A stretch of DNA of 64,000 bases, taken from positions 122,399-186,398 of the forward strand of contig NW_013655219.1 of assembly GCF_000499385.1 (NCBI RefSeq), in the 5' to 3' direction. Under the pieces are notes generated by a model. That model was not told the origin of the DNA. It searched no databases and worked only from the letters and a program-made list of their open reading frames with translations. Below, piece by piece: positions 11,617 to 23,519 of this stretch (positions are counted from its first letter, which is position 1; each line of letters opens with the position of its first letter). The DNA is from Eimeria necatrix. Lineage: Eukaryota > Apicomplexa > Conoidasida > Eucoccidiorida > Eimeriidae. A program made the position numbers and the translations under genes.

Positions 11617-14616
11617 TCAAAGGCTGCTTTGCTGGAACCAGGAGGATGGGAATGCGATGGCGGCAGCTGCAGAGAGCCTATCGAGTATGTGCTCTGCAGT
11701 CATTGACCTGCCGTGGTGCTTATAGGCAAGAAAAGCAGCTTGGCGAGTAATAAGGCTAGCAGCATGCATTAGAAAGAGGTAAGGAGCCGAAGGCCTTCCG
11801 CCAAAAGGAACAACAAGGCCTAATTTCGCCGTCTCCTCCTCAACCTGTTTCAGCTCCAGTGCCCTTCCCCTTTCACTCCACACCAGCGCCTCCGCCAAAA
11901 CTCCGCAAAGCACGTCACCTTGGCCTCCAGACCGTTTAGGGGACCCAAAATAACGAGGGTCAAGTCCTGCGACTGCCATGTAGACTCTTTGGCAGCCTTC
12001 CAAGTCCTCCTTAGCATCAAACGCGCCCAGGAGATCAACCCTGCCCTTAGCAAACACGCAGGGGCCCCGTAGCAGCGCCACAGTTTCGGCTAAATGTTGC
12101 GTCACGCCCTCAGCCTCCAAAGATGCAGGAAGTAAACCATGTGCTGCGTAGCTGTTCCACCCCGTAGGACCATGCTGCTCCCCATCCCCAGCCGCTTGGC
12201 GTCTCCGTAGAGCCCGCAACAGCTGTTCCAGCTCGTGGCCATTTGGGGTTAAAACTGCCTGGTCGTAGCCTTCCAACAGAGAAAGGTAGTGTTCATGGCC
12301 AGGTATCGATAGGATGCGGAGCATATCTGCGTCCAGTACCTGAAAAAAGCAATAATCACAATGCCAAATAAACTACATCACTGCAAATCAAGAAACTGGC
12401 ACGAAGGGATGACTTTACTGCTGTTCGAGCAGCATAGTACCGCAGTTACGCCTGCTGCTGGTGCTGCTAGCGCGTGACGCTAGCTTACAAGAGGCTTTTT
12501 CATTTGCATACAGAGTCTTAACAGAAAAATCGCTGCTTTCTGAGTGACAGCCGCAGCAGCTTCAGCCTCCAAAATTGCCTGTTTCGTAATAGCGTGGTCT
12601 ATTGTGGCGGGATTTGTTCGGTCTGTTGTGGTAGCTGCTGCTTTGTGATCCGCTCCAACACTTGACGAAGAAGAGCCTCGAACCACTTTATGAACATCAT
12701 CAATCGCCTCTCTAAGGAAATGGGAAAGCCGGCCACCACTCCCAGATTTATCTAGTGACTTTTGCTTGTGCTGCTGCTCTTGTTGTTCCTGTTGCTTTCC
12801 CTGACGAGGATGGTGTTGCTGCTGCGCTTGCTGTTGCTTTGTATCGTGCTCTTCGTGAAAACGGTAATTGCTGCTACCTCCTAGTCCAGGCCCTATAACA
12901 ACAACGTCCACCTTACGAAGAAGTGGCTCCGCCTAAAACACAGCGGCACATCCGCAAGAGCTGCTGCTGCTATTGCTGACGATAAAAAACGGCGGTGCTG
13001 CTGCATGAGATGTGGCTGAAAGCTGTTCACGGCAGCAGCTGCAGAAGCAGCAAGCACAGCAGCAGCTACTGCAGCACACGCTGCACGGGACCGCAGAAGC
13101 GGCTAACATGAACTTTGAGCCTGGCCAGCTCTAGCTGGTAGTCGAATTGGGGATCCTGCTCATTGGGTTTTCCGCGCTCAGCTCCGTAGCGACAAGGCAG
13201 GATCTGCAGTATCACCACCAGTAAAATCATTCACAACAGAAGCACTAGCGCCGCAAGTTCCGGAAGCTGTTTCAAGTCAATTATGGACTGCTTCTAGACT
13301 AGCAACAACACGGGAAAAGGCAAAGCTGCGCAAGTTATGATGTCAAATTATGATGGTCCAGAAACCAAAACGGCAACTCCGTGGAGAGGAGGCATCTGTA
13401 GATGCTGCAACATCGAACATTAGTTAAACCAGAACTACGTACAGGATAGACAAGGAGCTCTGGGCTGTAAGCCTTGATGGCCATAGCTGCACTGGGAGTT
13501 GTTATAACGGTAGCGAGGTCCGCCCCCTGCGAAACAAAAGTCCAAACGTCTTGAGACATAAACACTAGACCCTGAGTCGTTATGTCACCTCACACCGTAT
13601 ATTTCCTGCAATGTGACAGCTCGCGGGCAGCAACGCGGTAGCTGCAGCTGCCCCTTGAGAAAAACGAAGTAACCCGCCGGGTCCTCCGAAGTACATCGAG
13701 GCCCCACAAGTTTCTGGATTTCAGCCCATCCCGCTTGTCTATGACCTTGTAGGTGTATTAAAAGTTTCCTCGTTCTGCAGCTCTATGCGTCCGAACGACA
13801 CCATCTCGGGCTCTTGAAGCCCCTTTGATCCTTTGGATGTCTGTTCATTCTCTAGAATAAGGATCTACTACGCAACCTCTATTCCTTGGTAACACTCTGG
13901 TGCATTAAAAGACCCGTTGTTTTAAAAAGTCCCATCGGCAAAAACGTACCATGCGAAGAGCCGCAGAAGCGGCGAAGTACGGCGCTCCAGTAAACATGGC
14001 AGATCCGCCAATGACGCAAACTTTTCCTACGGGCACAGCAGCGAGAACAGCAACAGCAACACCATAGCATCCAGATGAAAACGCAATAAGTGGAGCGACT
14101 TTTTCTTAATCCGTTACGCAAGAGGTTCACATACAGCACGCACTCAATTCGCCCAAACAACCGCTGTTCCTCCAGGGCCAGCAACATTCGAAGTTGCGAA
14201 AATAAGCAAACAACCGAACTGTCCATCGAGGCAGCATAAACTCAAGCAGAACTCCGAGTCCTCCACAATCATCTTTAAACTCTGTACTCTTACCATATCT
14301 GCCCTTGTGCTCTTTAAAATCAAGGGGGGGGAGTAGTGCCCTCTCGACAACTGCGCAGCAAAACACGAACCTTAACTTAAGATCTTTATTCTGGATGTTG
14401 GCCTGAAACCAGACCCATTCAGTGCCTCGTGCCACAGCTGTAGTACAAGTTCGCTGTGACTACACTGTCGCGGCTCGCTGCCACGACTGGAGCAGCGAGG
14501 GCTGCAGCTTTTGCTGCTGTTGGCTCCGCTGCACGCAATGTACCTTTCAGCCACCCATCTGTGGCCTTCTGTGCCACGTCTACTTCCTCCTTTGTAAGAA
14601 CCAGCAGGCTGGCCAT
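11617..14616 (-). CDS. NAXD: ATP/ADP-dependent (S)-NAD(P)H-hydrate dehydratase
   Basis: Repairs hydrated NADH/NADPH back to the active cofactor (ribokinase-like fold). Coding order, minus strand: possible exon 14616-14436, then 14350-14294, 14026-13950, 13526-13443, 12932-12489 and 12339-11617; phases agree at every junction. Conserved pieces are LLPPLDFKEHKGRYG, VCVIGGSAMFTGAPYFAA, IKAYSPELLVYP, VVVIGPGLGG, PLVLDAD, LTPNGHEL, VFAKGRVDLL, the catalytic-region SGGQGDVLCGVLAEA and the C-terminal KHHGRSMTAEHIL. A Gln/Ser-rich insert of about 110 residues separates GPGLGG from the LDAD strand. The first exon (ATG at 14616) is inferred; human NAXD is slightly longer between YSPEL and GPGLG, so a small exon near 13000-13400 may be missing. 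Confidence 0.9.
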
Positions 14617-15776
14617 CTTGCTATGAGGCTGCAGAGTGCTGCTCATGCTGGCGCTGCTCTGCTCTGGGGCGAGTTGCGAAGAAGACTCCGGTTTTATCCT
14701 CCTTGGTGCCGCTTCGTCTGCCAGTGATGCTCGATATTCGCCGTAATTGTTGCAAGTGTGTAACAAGTAGGTGTTCAAGAGCTGCTGCTGTCGCTGCAGC
14801 CGCAGCAAACAAGGGGTTGCTCTAATGGTTACAGAGAGGTTGGAGCAGTGAGGGCGCCACAGGCCACGGAGGCAACCAAACATCGCAAAATACGATATGT
14901 CAGCAGCAGGAGTCTCGCATACCAGAGTAGCAGCCCAAGTTCGGCAGCCAGTGTCTTTGGTTTCGCTGCCGCAGCTTTTCCTACTGCTGCTTCTCCAGTC
15001 GAGGCATGAAGAGGCACACGGGCGGCCTGATTCGAACACACACAAAGTGGAGCGAAAAAGGGGAAAAAGTCAGCTCTGCACTACAGATAAGCAACAGCTC
15101 CAACGACGCCAGTAGAAGGGAACCAACAAAGCGCATGCTCACACACGCCATGCCCCCGCCGCATTTTACTGCTTCCATACCTGAGTGCTCTACGGGAGGT
15201 TTAAGAAATTTTTTCTGCCGTTATTGTAGCTCTGATGTCATTGGGTCCCAATAAACTGAGACACAGCTGCAACAGGGGCTACGGCAACAATAACGGCAAC
15301 GGCAGTGGCAGCGGTGGGGTCGTTAGGCTGCAGTTTGCTGCTGAGGCAGTAACTATGGCAGGTTTTATTTTTCACAGCAAAGTAAGTCTAAAAACACATT
15401 TATCATTTTATTCCTTTTTAGTTTCATCCGATATTTTTCTTCTTGAAGCCCTTGGCCGTTGTCGCTGCTACGCCACCGCAGCAGAGTCCAATGGTGCAGC
15501 AGCAGCAAAGCACCAGCAGCAGGAGCAGGAGCAACAGCTCTTTGTCGCTTCAGCAGAACAGCTAGGTGCCAGTGTCATGTGTTTGCCTTTATAACTTGCC
15601 GCTCCATCTATTTGTAACGGCGGCGACGGCTGCAGCAGCAGCAACAGCAGCAGCGGCCAAGTTCTGGTCCTCGGGAGAGTCTGTCACATACTGTCCTTCA
15701 CTTATAGTGCCTGTGTAGATTTCTCCAAAGTTTTTGCACTTGCAGGGATATAACAAGCAACAGCAGCAGCGAAACA
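14617..15776. promoter_or_regulatory. Divergent intergenic region NAXD / PROPPIN
   Basis: The two genes are transcribed away from each other, so both promoters should lie here. A long minus-strand frame (15045-14419) overlaps the inferred first NAXD exon, but its upstream half has no recognisable domain. A possible 5'-UTR acceptor (TTTTTGCACTTGCAG) precedes the PROPPIN ATG by about 30 bases. Confidence 0.4.
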
Positions 15777-18700
15777 ATGGTCGCCACGGCAGAAGAAGAC
15801 AGCCATACTCAGGGGAAGTTCCCCATAGTGAAGGCAGCAGTGACCTTCTTGGGGTTCAACAGCGACTCCTCTTGTCTTTGTGTCGGCACCACAGCAGGAT
15901 TCCTGGTGTGGAGTGTACGACCCCTTAGGTGTATGTACACATGCGTTTGTGGTCCGGTGACCATTGTCGAAATGCTGCTGAGCACGAGCCTTGTTGCAGC
16001 TGTCGGTACGCGGCTGCTGATGCTGCTGCTCAGTGGCTTTGCTGTCCTAGTTGATGCAGCTACTGAGGCAGTTTCTACGTTTTAGGTTACAGGCCCAGAG
16101 GCCCCAGTGCCTGGACCTACAACATGGCATCTACGAGCAGAACAAGGAACATGCTTAGCGCACGAACCTCTGTTGTGCTTGCTATTCAGGAAGTGGAATG
16201 AGCAGCAGCAGCAGCCGCCGCATGCTTCGACTGTATAACTGTAAACCCTCAGTTACTGCTTCCAGCAGCGCGAGCAGCAATGATAGCCCCAGCAGCAATA
16301 ACAGCAGTTTGATCGCTTGCGTGGTGCAACCCTACGCAATCTGCGGCGTTAAGATAACCCCCGCGAGATTGGTAGTTCTAAATGAAAAGCACATATCCAT
16401 ATTTGTATTGCAGTCTCTGACTCTGCTGCGCACACTGGAGAGGCATCCCTTGCTGCCGCAGCAGCCGCGGGGATTTTTTGTTTCGGCTGGCACTGCTGCA
16501 GTGGCTGCAGTTGCTGCAGCCGCTGCTGGAGGAACGGACGCCCTGCCACCAGACTCCTGGGTCGGTGAAACAGCTGCATCAGACGGAAAGGCACATGCTG
16601 CTGCAGCTGCGGCCGACGCTACGCAGGCAGTAATGGCCGTGGGTTGGAGCCCTCAGCATAGTTACCTCGCCCTTCCCGCAGGACCACAGTAAGCACTGCA
16701 TAGTGCGACTTCTGTGGGTCCCCACACGGCTTATTTTGTGTTCGTGAGGACTCTTTCTCCTTCGTTTTGTGCTGCCGGTGGCACTGCTGGCATAGCGTCC
16801 ACGCGCAGTTCTACGGGGATGAAGGGGAGCCACTGAAGGCAATGACGCATAAATACTGAGAGACACACAAAGACAGAAAGGCAACAGTGTATTAAAAAAG
16901 GATACGGAGGCACGATAGTAGGGACAACCAGAAGAAGGAAACAGATATCACACATCAACGGGAGTCGTAATGTTGCAACTCCACGGCAACAGCTCGTTGT
17001 GTTGTCCGCCGAACTACCCCTCTTCTTTCTGGTTTTCTTCTTTGCCAACTCGTGTATCTTCCAATAGTTTGCCTGGTGCTGTCCTGTATTGCTGTTTCGC
17101 CTGCACTGTTAGTCCTCGCGTCCTGGCGTTGCTTCCTTGACTCACGGCGGTGTCTCTTCAGCTTCCTGCTACACAATGTGTTGCGTGACTGTTTTTTGCT
17201 TTGTAGGGGAGGAAGTGCTGGCGTCCTTTGCCTTTTCGACCTTTTGAACGCGCGGTTCGCTGCCTGGAGATGCACACATGAGGCTCCATTGAGGTCTATT
17301 GCGTTTTCTGCGTCGGCTTCACTTGTTGCTGCTATCTCTTCTAAGGTCGGCGCAAAGTGTCGGACTGCCGCTGCTGCTGGTGCTTTCATTGATGCTGCCA
17401 ATAGTGCTACTGACGAGTCCTAGTCCACTTGCTGCATCAGCTGGTAGAACTTACGCTCACGCATTGTATCCTGCAACTGCTGCTCATTTTGCTGTGCTTG
17501 CGCCCCTTACTATCAACAACTGTAACAACGGAGGACAATGATGCTGTCCTTACGATCTACTGAAAGGGAATATTTTGCGTGCACTTAGGTGCCGTTGCAG
17601 GCCGAGTGGTCGCAGCGCATGAGCACATGGACACGGGACAGGGGCAGCAGTGAGACCCCTAGCGGAGAGAGGGCGCTACTGCTGCTGTTGCTGCTGATGT
17701 TGCAGTTGTTGCAACTCAGCAGTATTGTGTGGGGCCTGTGCATTCCTTCAGGGCTCCGTTGTCCGCATTCTCTCAGTTCCTTCCTTGGAACTTCTGCTGT
17801 CTCTGCACCTGCACCATCCCCAGATGCTGTTACAGGGGACGAAGCACCTCTCGATGCACGCGGCTGACCCGAGAAGCAGCAGCAGCAGCAGCACTAGTCA
17901 ATCTTCACAAGCGCCAACTGCCGCGGCTGCTTCTGAGCTGCCCAGCAAAGGTAAAGGTCAGCGGAAGAAGGCAGAAAAGCTTGAAGAAACAGATGCAGAA
18001 GCAGTATTGACATCAGGAGCAACGGAAGCACCAGCAGGAGCTCCGCAGCAACAGCAGCAGCAAACCAAACAGGCAAAAGGCAAGAAACAAAAGCAGAAAA
18101 AGGCAGGATGCGTAGGGAGCACCACTCAAAGTTCAAGTGAAGGCACTGCTGGCGTGGCGCCAGATATTGTGGAGTCTGCAGCAACACCTACAGCCTCTGC
18201 TGTTGGTGCCTCTGCTTCACCTGGTTCTTTTGGCTCCGTTGCCAAAGATGGTGTACGCAACGTGGATTATGCAGCAAGCAGCATCAGCATCCGAGCGTCA
18301 GCAAAGGGAAGGACGTCTAAGCAGAAACAGAGGCAGCTGCAGCAGCAACAGCAACAGGAACAGCCACCAACGAATCCGCCTAGTTTGCCGAATGTCAGTG
18401 AGCAGTCGCTGCATCCCAGTGTGGCTAGCAACAGCAACAGCAGCAACTCTTGCGCGGAAGAGCGCACCACAAAGGTTTCGAGCGAGACTACGAGCACTGC
18501 CGGACGCTGTTCCTTGGACCATGGCAGCAAACCATCTCGCAGCTGCAGAACTGAGAGCCCCAGCCGTTGCAAGAAAGAAGAGGGCCAAGGTGATAGTGCT
18601 GAGGGGATCAGCAGTAAAAGCGGTGCTGCTGATGACCATTGTAGCAAAGCTCGCACCAGCAGCAAGAAGAGTAAACACACGAAGAAGAACACGATGGAAG

Positions 18701-21700
18701 AATCCACAGTATCGAAGGCGACCAGAGGCAAGGTAGATGGGGTAGCGACAAGAGCTGAAGCTTCCACAGCAACACCAGAAGCAGCAGAAACAGTCGTGGC
18801 ACCGGGCCCGGCTACAACAGCCTCAGCAGCTGCTGACACACGGAAGCTGTCTTCTAAGCGGCAGCAGAAAAAGGAGCAAAGAGAGCTGAAGGAAGCAAAG
18901 CTGCAGCAGAGGCAGCAGGCTACTGCTGCACAATCAGCTAATAATATGGAGCAAGAAACACATCAGCAAGAAAGCATTGAGCTAGCCGAAAGCAAGAGAC
19001 AACAGAGAAATCAGGAAGTAGGGCAACAACACCAGCAGCAAGAAGAAAACAAAGATCTCGCTCACACAGAAAATGTTTCAATTGCTGAAGATGCAGTTGC
19101 GGAAACAGCTGAAGATACTTCTCAAGATCTTCCATCTCAACAGCAGCAGACTCTACTGCTGCCTGTAGCAGCTCTACATCTCAGAAAATTAGCTTCTCAT
19201 TCGTCTTGCTCACTTAAAAAGGGGGCAGTCGAAGCTTCAGGAATCAGGCGTGCTGGCAGCGTGTCGCTTGGGCCAAAGGAAATTCTGGAACCCAGAGACA
19301 GCCGCTCCGCTCCGGGGCATGTGCCCACTGCTGTGGCTGATGTAGGTGATCACAATGGCCACGAGCTATGTGATGTTGAAGCCGCACCATCGGGAAAAGC
19401 AACATCAGCCGAAGCGGAGGCAGAAAAAGCGGAAGGCAGTGCGACAACTGCTGCAGGCCGCGACACAGACGAGGATGGATGGGTATTGTGTGGAACCCCT
19501 GGGCTTTCCGCGCCTGGGGCCAGCAGACAAGGGTCTGGGGAGTATCAGCGGCAACGAGAAGAAGACGAAAGAAACAACAGCGGCGACAGTTCAAAACTAT
19601 CTGCAGATTGGAATCACGTGGAGACACCGGGAGCTTTCACTCCTTCAGGCTGCAGCAGTCCGTATAGCCGGAGCAGCAGCAACAGCTACAGCAGCCGAGC
19701 AGCTGCAGAAGCAGCTCCCTCGCTTTTTAGCCAGAACCCACCAGCAGCAGGAACATCCAATGTAGCATCAGCAGCAGCAGCATTTGTAGATAATGAAGTG
19801 CCCGAGCCTCTCGACGGTAGCTCGGTGGATAGACACAACATGCAGATGATTGCCGAGTCACTGGAAAAGTTTTGTGGAACGACCGAGGGTGCTAAGCACA
19901 ACAGCAGCCAGCAGCAGCAGCAAATGCTTCTACCGCCGCCAACTTGGCTTACTACTTCTGAAAACTATCCCGGTGAAACCACTATGAAGGACCAAAGCTC
20001 TTCAGGCACGCAGCAGCAGCGGCAGCACCAAGACCAAGATGCAACGGGCGACTATCGACAGCAGTGCTGTATTGTCTTAACAGGGGAAGCTGCATGCGGC
20101 GCATTACAGAAAGGAGCTGGCGACCTCCGCAGATTCTCTCTTGCCTTCTCAGGCTGCAGCCGTATCTTTACAGTTTCGAGTGGGGGGCTGTCACTGCTGC
20201 TACTGCTATTGCTATCGTTGCTGCTGCTTCTGCTTTTGCCAATAATTCTGCCACATATTGAGCTGCTAAGGCACTGTCGCGATGACTGTAACGTATGCTT
20301 TGCAGCTGCCGCATTGTTGTTTCTTCTTTTACAGAGGGTGATGGTTTGGTCTTCGTATTCGTCTTGCCCTGGTCGCCAGAAGAAATGCAGAAACACTCGA
20401 AGTGTGGGGTGGCCGTGCAGCAGCAGTTATTGCGAACCCTTATGCACAGCCCAACTGGAGGCAGCAGTGGAAGCACTGCCCCTGTAGCTCCAGCGGACGC
20501 AGCTGTCACTGCTGCAGCAGCCCCAGCCGCAGCACCTGCCACTGCCATTCCGACGCCACCCGTACGTGGTGCTGGCAGCAACAGCAGCAAGCTATCAAGC
20601 ATTACTGGGGCTGCTGCTGTACGGTGATACCCCTTCCCTGCGTGCTGCTGCTCTGCTCTTATGTATTCCCTTGTTGCCTCTAACGAGCTACTGTTTGTAC
20701 TGTGCTGTTGAAGCCTTTTCGCCACTACTACTGCTGATTTTGCTTTTCGGTTACACAGTGTAGCGTTGCTTGTAGTTGCTGTTGCACGCAGTCTGCTTTG
20801 GCTTCAGTCACGTCTATGCTTCTCCCGGCCTCCATCAGTGAGCGTCTGCTGCATGCGCGGAGCTGCGACTGCTGCATATCTCTTCCATCGACTGCCGAGG
20901 GGTGGTAAGTGGCTGTAATAACTGCAGCACTAGAGCCAACTGTAGTTGTACGCGCAGTTTTGAACTCATCAGCCAGGTCTAGCTATTATTTACTCATTTC
21001 GCTTTGCTTTCTTTCCCTAGTTTCTTCATCAACGTCGTTTCTCTCGTTGAATCATTTCATCATTTCGTATGCTTCTGGTGTGCCTATGGATTCACCAGCC
21101 CTTACCAATCCTTGCATTTCCGGAAACTCTCCGTTCCATTTTCTATCCAGTTCTAGACTTTGCCCTCCCATTCATGTGTATTTGTGTGTATCTTTCTTAT
21201 ATGGCCGTGTCGCCGTCGTGGCCTTTTTTTGCTTTCTGCCGCTGTCTTGGTACGGTTATGCTTAGCCTGTGTTTTTTTTCGGTTTGTGAAGGCTGACCGC
21301 TGACTGCAGAGCCCATGTAAAGATCTTTGTTTGCTGGTATCCCTGCTCTTACGAATGATGCTGTAGTCGGTATTGGTGCTTCTGCGTCTCAGTGTCGCGT
21401 GCGTAGCCCCTTCTGGCCTACTTCCCGGCGATGAATTTGAAGTGAGGTCCCGAGAGATCATACGGTGACAGTGGGAGCTGCGCAAGCTCTAGTAGCAGCG
21501 GAGCATGGACTGCACAGGATTAGAAACAGTGAACATTTGATAAAAACATAGCTGCAAAAGAAACTCCAACCAAAGCCCGGCAACAGCAGTATCAGCAGCA
21601 GTTGCCTGTGCAGGGCATATCTGTCGATTGCATTACGATATAGTGTTGCTGCTGTTGCAACCATTTGTGGCGTTCTTGCGGGTACTTTCTTTGGCTTGTA

Positions 21701-21895
21701 ATCACTGTGATTCCTTCTACAAACTTGTACGCAGTTTGCCTGTATGCATCTATCTCTCATTCTGTTTGCTCTTGTTTCTGTTTGTTTTTGTGGCTGTTTC
21801 GTGTTCTTGCTCCTCCACAGGTTGTAGTGGGACTCGACACCGGCTTTGCTTACACTTATAGCTGCCAGCTAAATCCGTCGTGCAGATACCGGTGA
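15777..21895 (+). CDS. PROPPIN WD40 protein (ATG18/WIPI family) with giant insert
   Basis: A seven-bladed beta-propeller family that binds PI3P in autophagy, or apicoplast maintenance in Apicomplexa. Exons: 15777-16005, 16190-16688, 17207-17345, 17752-20179, 20335-20561, 20792-20904, then (probably after an unresolved small exon) 21821-21895. Phases agree through exon 6. Family matches in order: FNSDSSCLCVGTTAGFLVW, VTIVEMLLSTSLVAAVG, MLRLYNCKP, RLVVLNEKHISIFVLQ, SPQHSYLALPAG, HEAPLRSIAFSASASLVAA, GSVVRILSVPSLELL, FSLAFSGCSRIFTVS, SMLLPASISERLL and VVVGLDTGFAYTY. About 770 Ser/Gln/Ala/Glu-rich residues sit between blades 5 and 6. No L/FRRG lipid-binding motif is visible where expected. Start ATG is in good context (AACAATGG). 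Confidence 0.82.
17840..20110 (+). repeat. Homopolymeric amino-acid repeat insert in the PROPPIN
   Basis: About 760 codons open without interruption, rich in Q, S, A, E and K runs and CAG-derived repeats. It interrupts the propeller after SVPSLELLLSLHLHH, before FSLAFS. The continuously open frame over 2.3 kb argues against it being an intron. Confidence 0.7.
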
Positions 21896-23519
21896 GTCGG
21901 GCTGCTGCTTCATGTGCACCACCGGTTGATGCAACGTCAGCAGAAGTAGAAACAGGGAAACCTACACTGCTAGCAAAGGCAAGAGGGCGGTGCCTGAGTG
22001 ACACTCATGTTTCAAGAGAATTGCTGGATATATGAAGCGTTACTGCTGCTTTTTTCCTATTTGCTGGTGGGGTTGCTGCTGCTGTTGCATCAGATTGCGG
22101 GACGAGCAGATACTGGAAACCCAGCGAGGCGACACCTGAGTACACGGGGTGTGTTAGAGCTATTCAGCAGCTGTTAGGAATATGTATGCCATGCACCACA
22201 GATGCAGTGTGTAGAAAGCCACGCAGGTGACTTTGGCTGTTGCCTTTGCTCGCCGTGTGCAGTAACAGCAACAGTAGCAGCAGGTATGCTGCATCAGCAG
22301 CAGTAAAATCAGACTTTTTTGTGAGCCTTTTACGCTGTCTTTGCTCTGCGTGAGCGCTAGTGGCAGCGCTATCGCATGAGGCACCTGCAACAAAGAGCGG
22401 GAGTTAAGTAAACATGCTGCTGCTGCCCCGAGAGCTTCAGCTGTTGCAGCAAGCCCAGGACTGATGTTTATCCGTGGCGTCGTTGCGTTACTACCGTAGT
22501 TTCCTCTAGCTGTTTCCACTTCAATTTTAGTTATTCCGCGGTAGTTTTAGGCATCACCGAAGCACTTTCCGCTTAACAGCCCCAGAAGCGGCCTGCACAG
22601 TAGTGTCGTACCTGCGAGAGGGGTATGCCCTTCAAATGCAATGCGCCGATTAATACTTTCTAGGTTGTAACGAGAACAATGGCCACTTCAGCAACAGCTA
22701 CTCATGCGGCGAAGCCTTGAAGAGCTCACGCAGCTGCTCCAATGGGAATGTGAGGCACATCGGCGTGTAAATAACTGCCCGTCCGTTAGGTAAACCTCCG
22801 CAGGTCTCGAAAAACAGTTGATCTAGGACTTCCACATGCCAGCTCCGATGCTGCCCAGCATTGGTACATGCCGCTGTTCTGCTGCTACTTTAATGTATTC
22901 AGTGATACACCATCACCTTCGGCTCAATCCGCCCGACGCGGCAATGCTGGATTCCTCCGTTTCTAAGTATTCTTGGAGTGCCGCCCGTCCGCATGGTTGA
23001 TAATTTGCCCCCCAGTAAACCGATGAAGCAGCGCCGTTGACACTAGCTTACACTTCAGTAGCACCAGTATGGCACGATTGCAGAGGTCTGTGGCCACAGC
23101 GTAGCTCCAGAGATGCTCAAGAAGCAAGGGAGAGCAACAGCGAGCAGCGTTGCTCCTGCTGCAGTACGAACTAGAGCAAATACTTCCCCACAAGTACCGG
23201 CAGCACCGACTACGGCAGCAGCATGACGACAAGACAAAACTGGTCTCGAAAGGCAGAAAGAGACGTTAGGGACATAAATGAACAAACAACTCGTTGCCAC
23301 CTGCTATATTTCTACTGCAAAGATGTAGCAGCAGCTGAAGCTGCTGCTGTTACAGCCCCACTGTTTAGAGGCCGCAACCAGCAGGTAACGCCTGCCGCAG
23401 CAAGACACAAATACGCCTGCCGCAACAGAATCTGCGCAAAAGAAAAACTCAAGCAAGCGACGTCGACTTGAGGCCCCCATGTAGCTCCATGCTAGCTTCA
23501 CACTGGAACGAGAGCATAA
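21896..23519. other. Convergent intergenic region, nothing recognised
   Basis: Lies between the 3' ends of the PROPPIN and ApiAP2 genes. It contains scattered CAG/CTG triplets and short frames without motifs. Confidence 0.4.
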
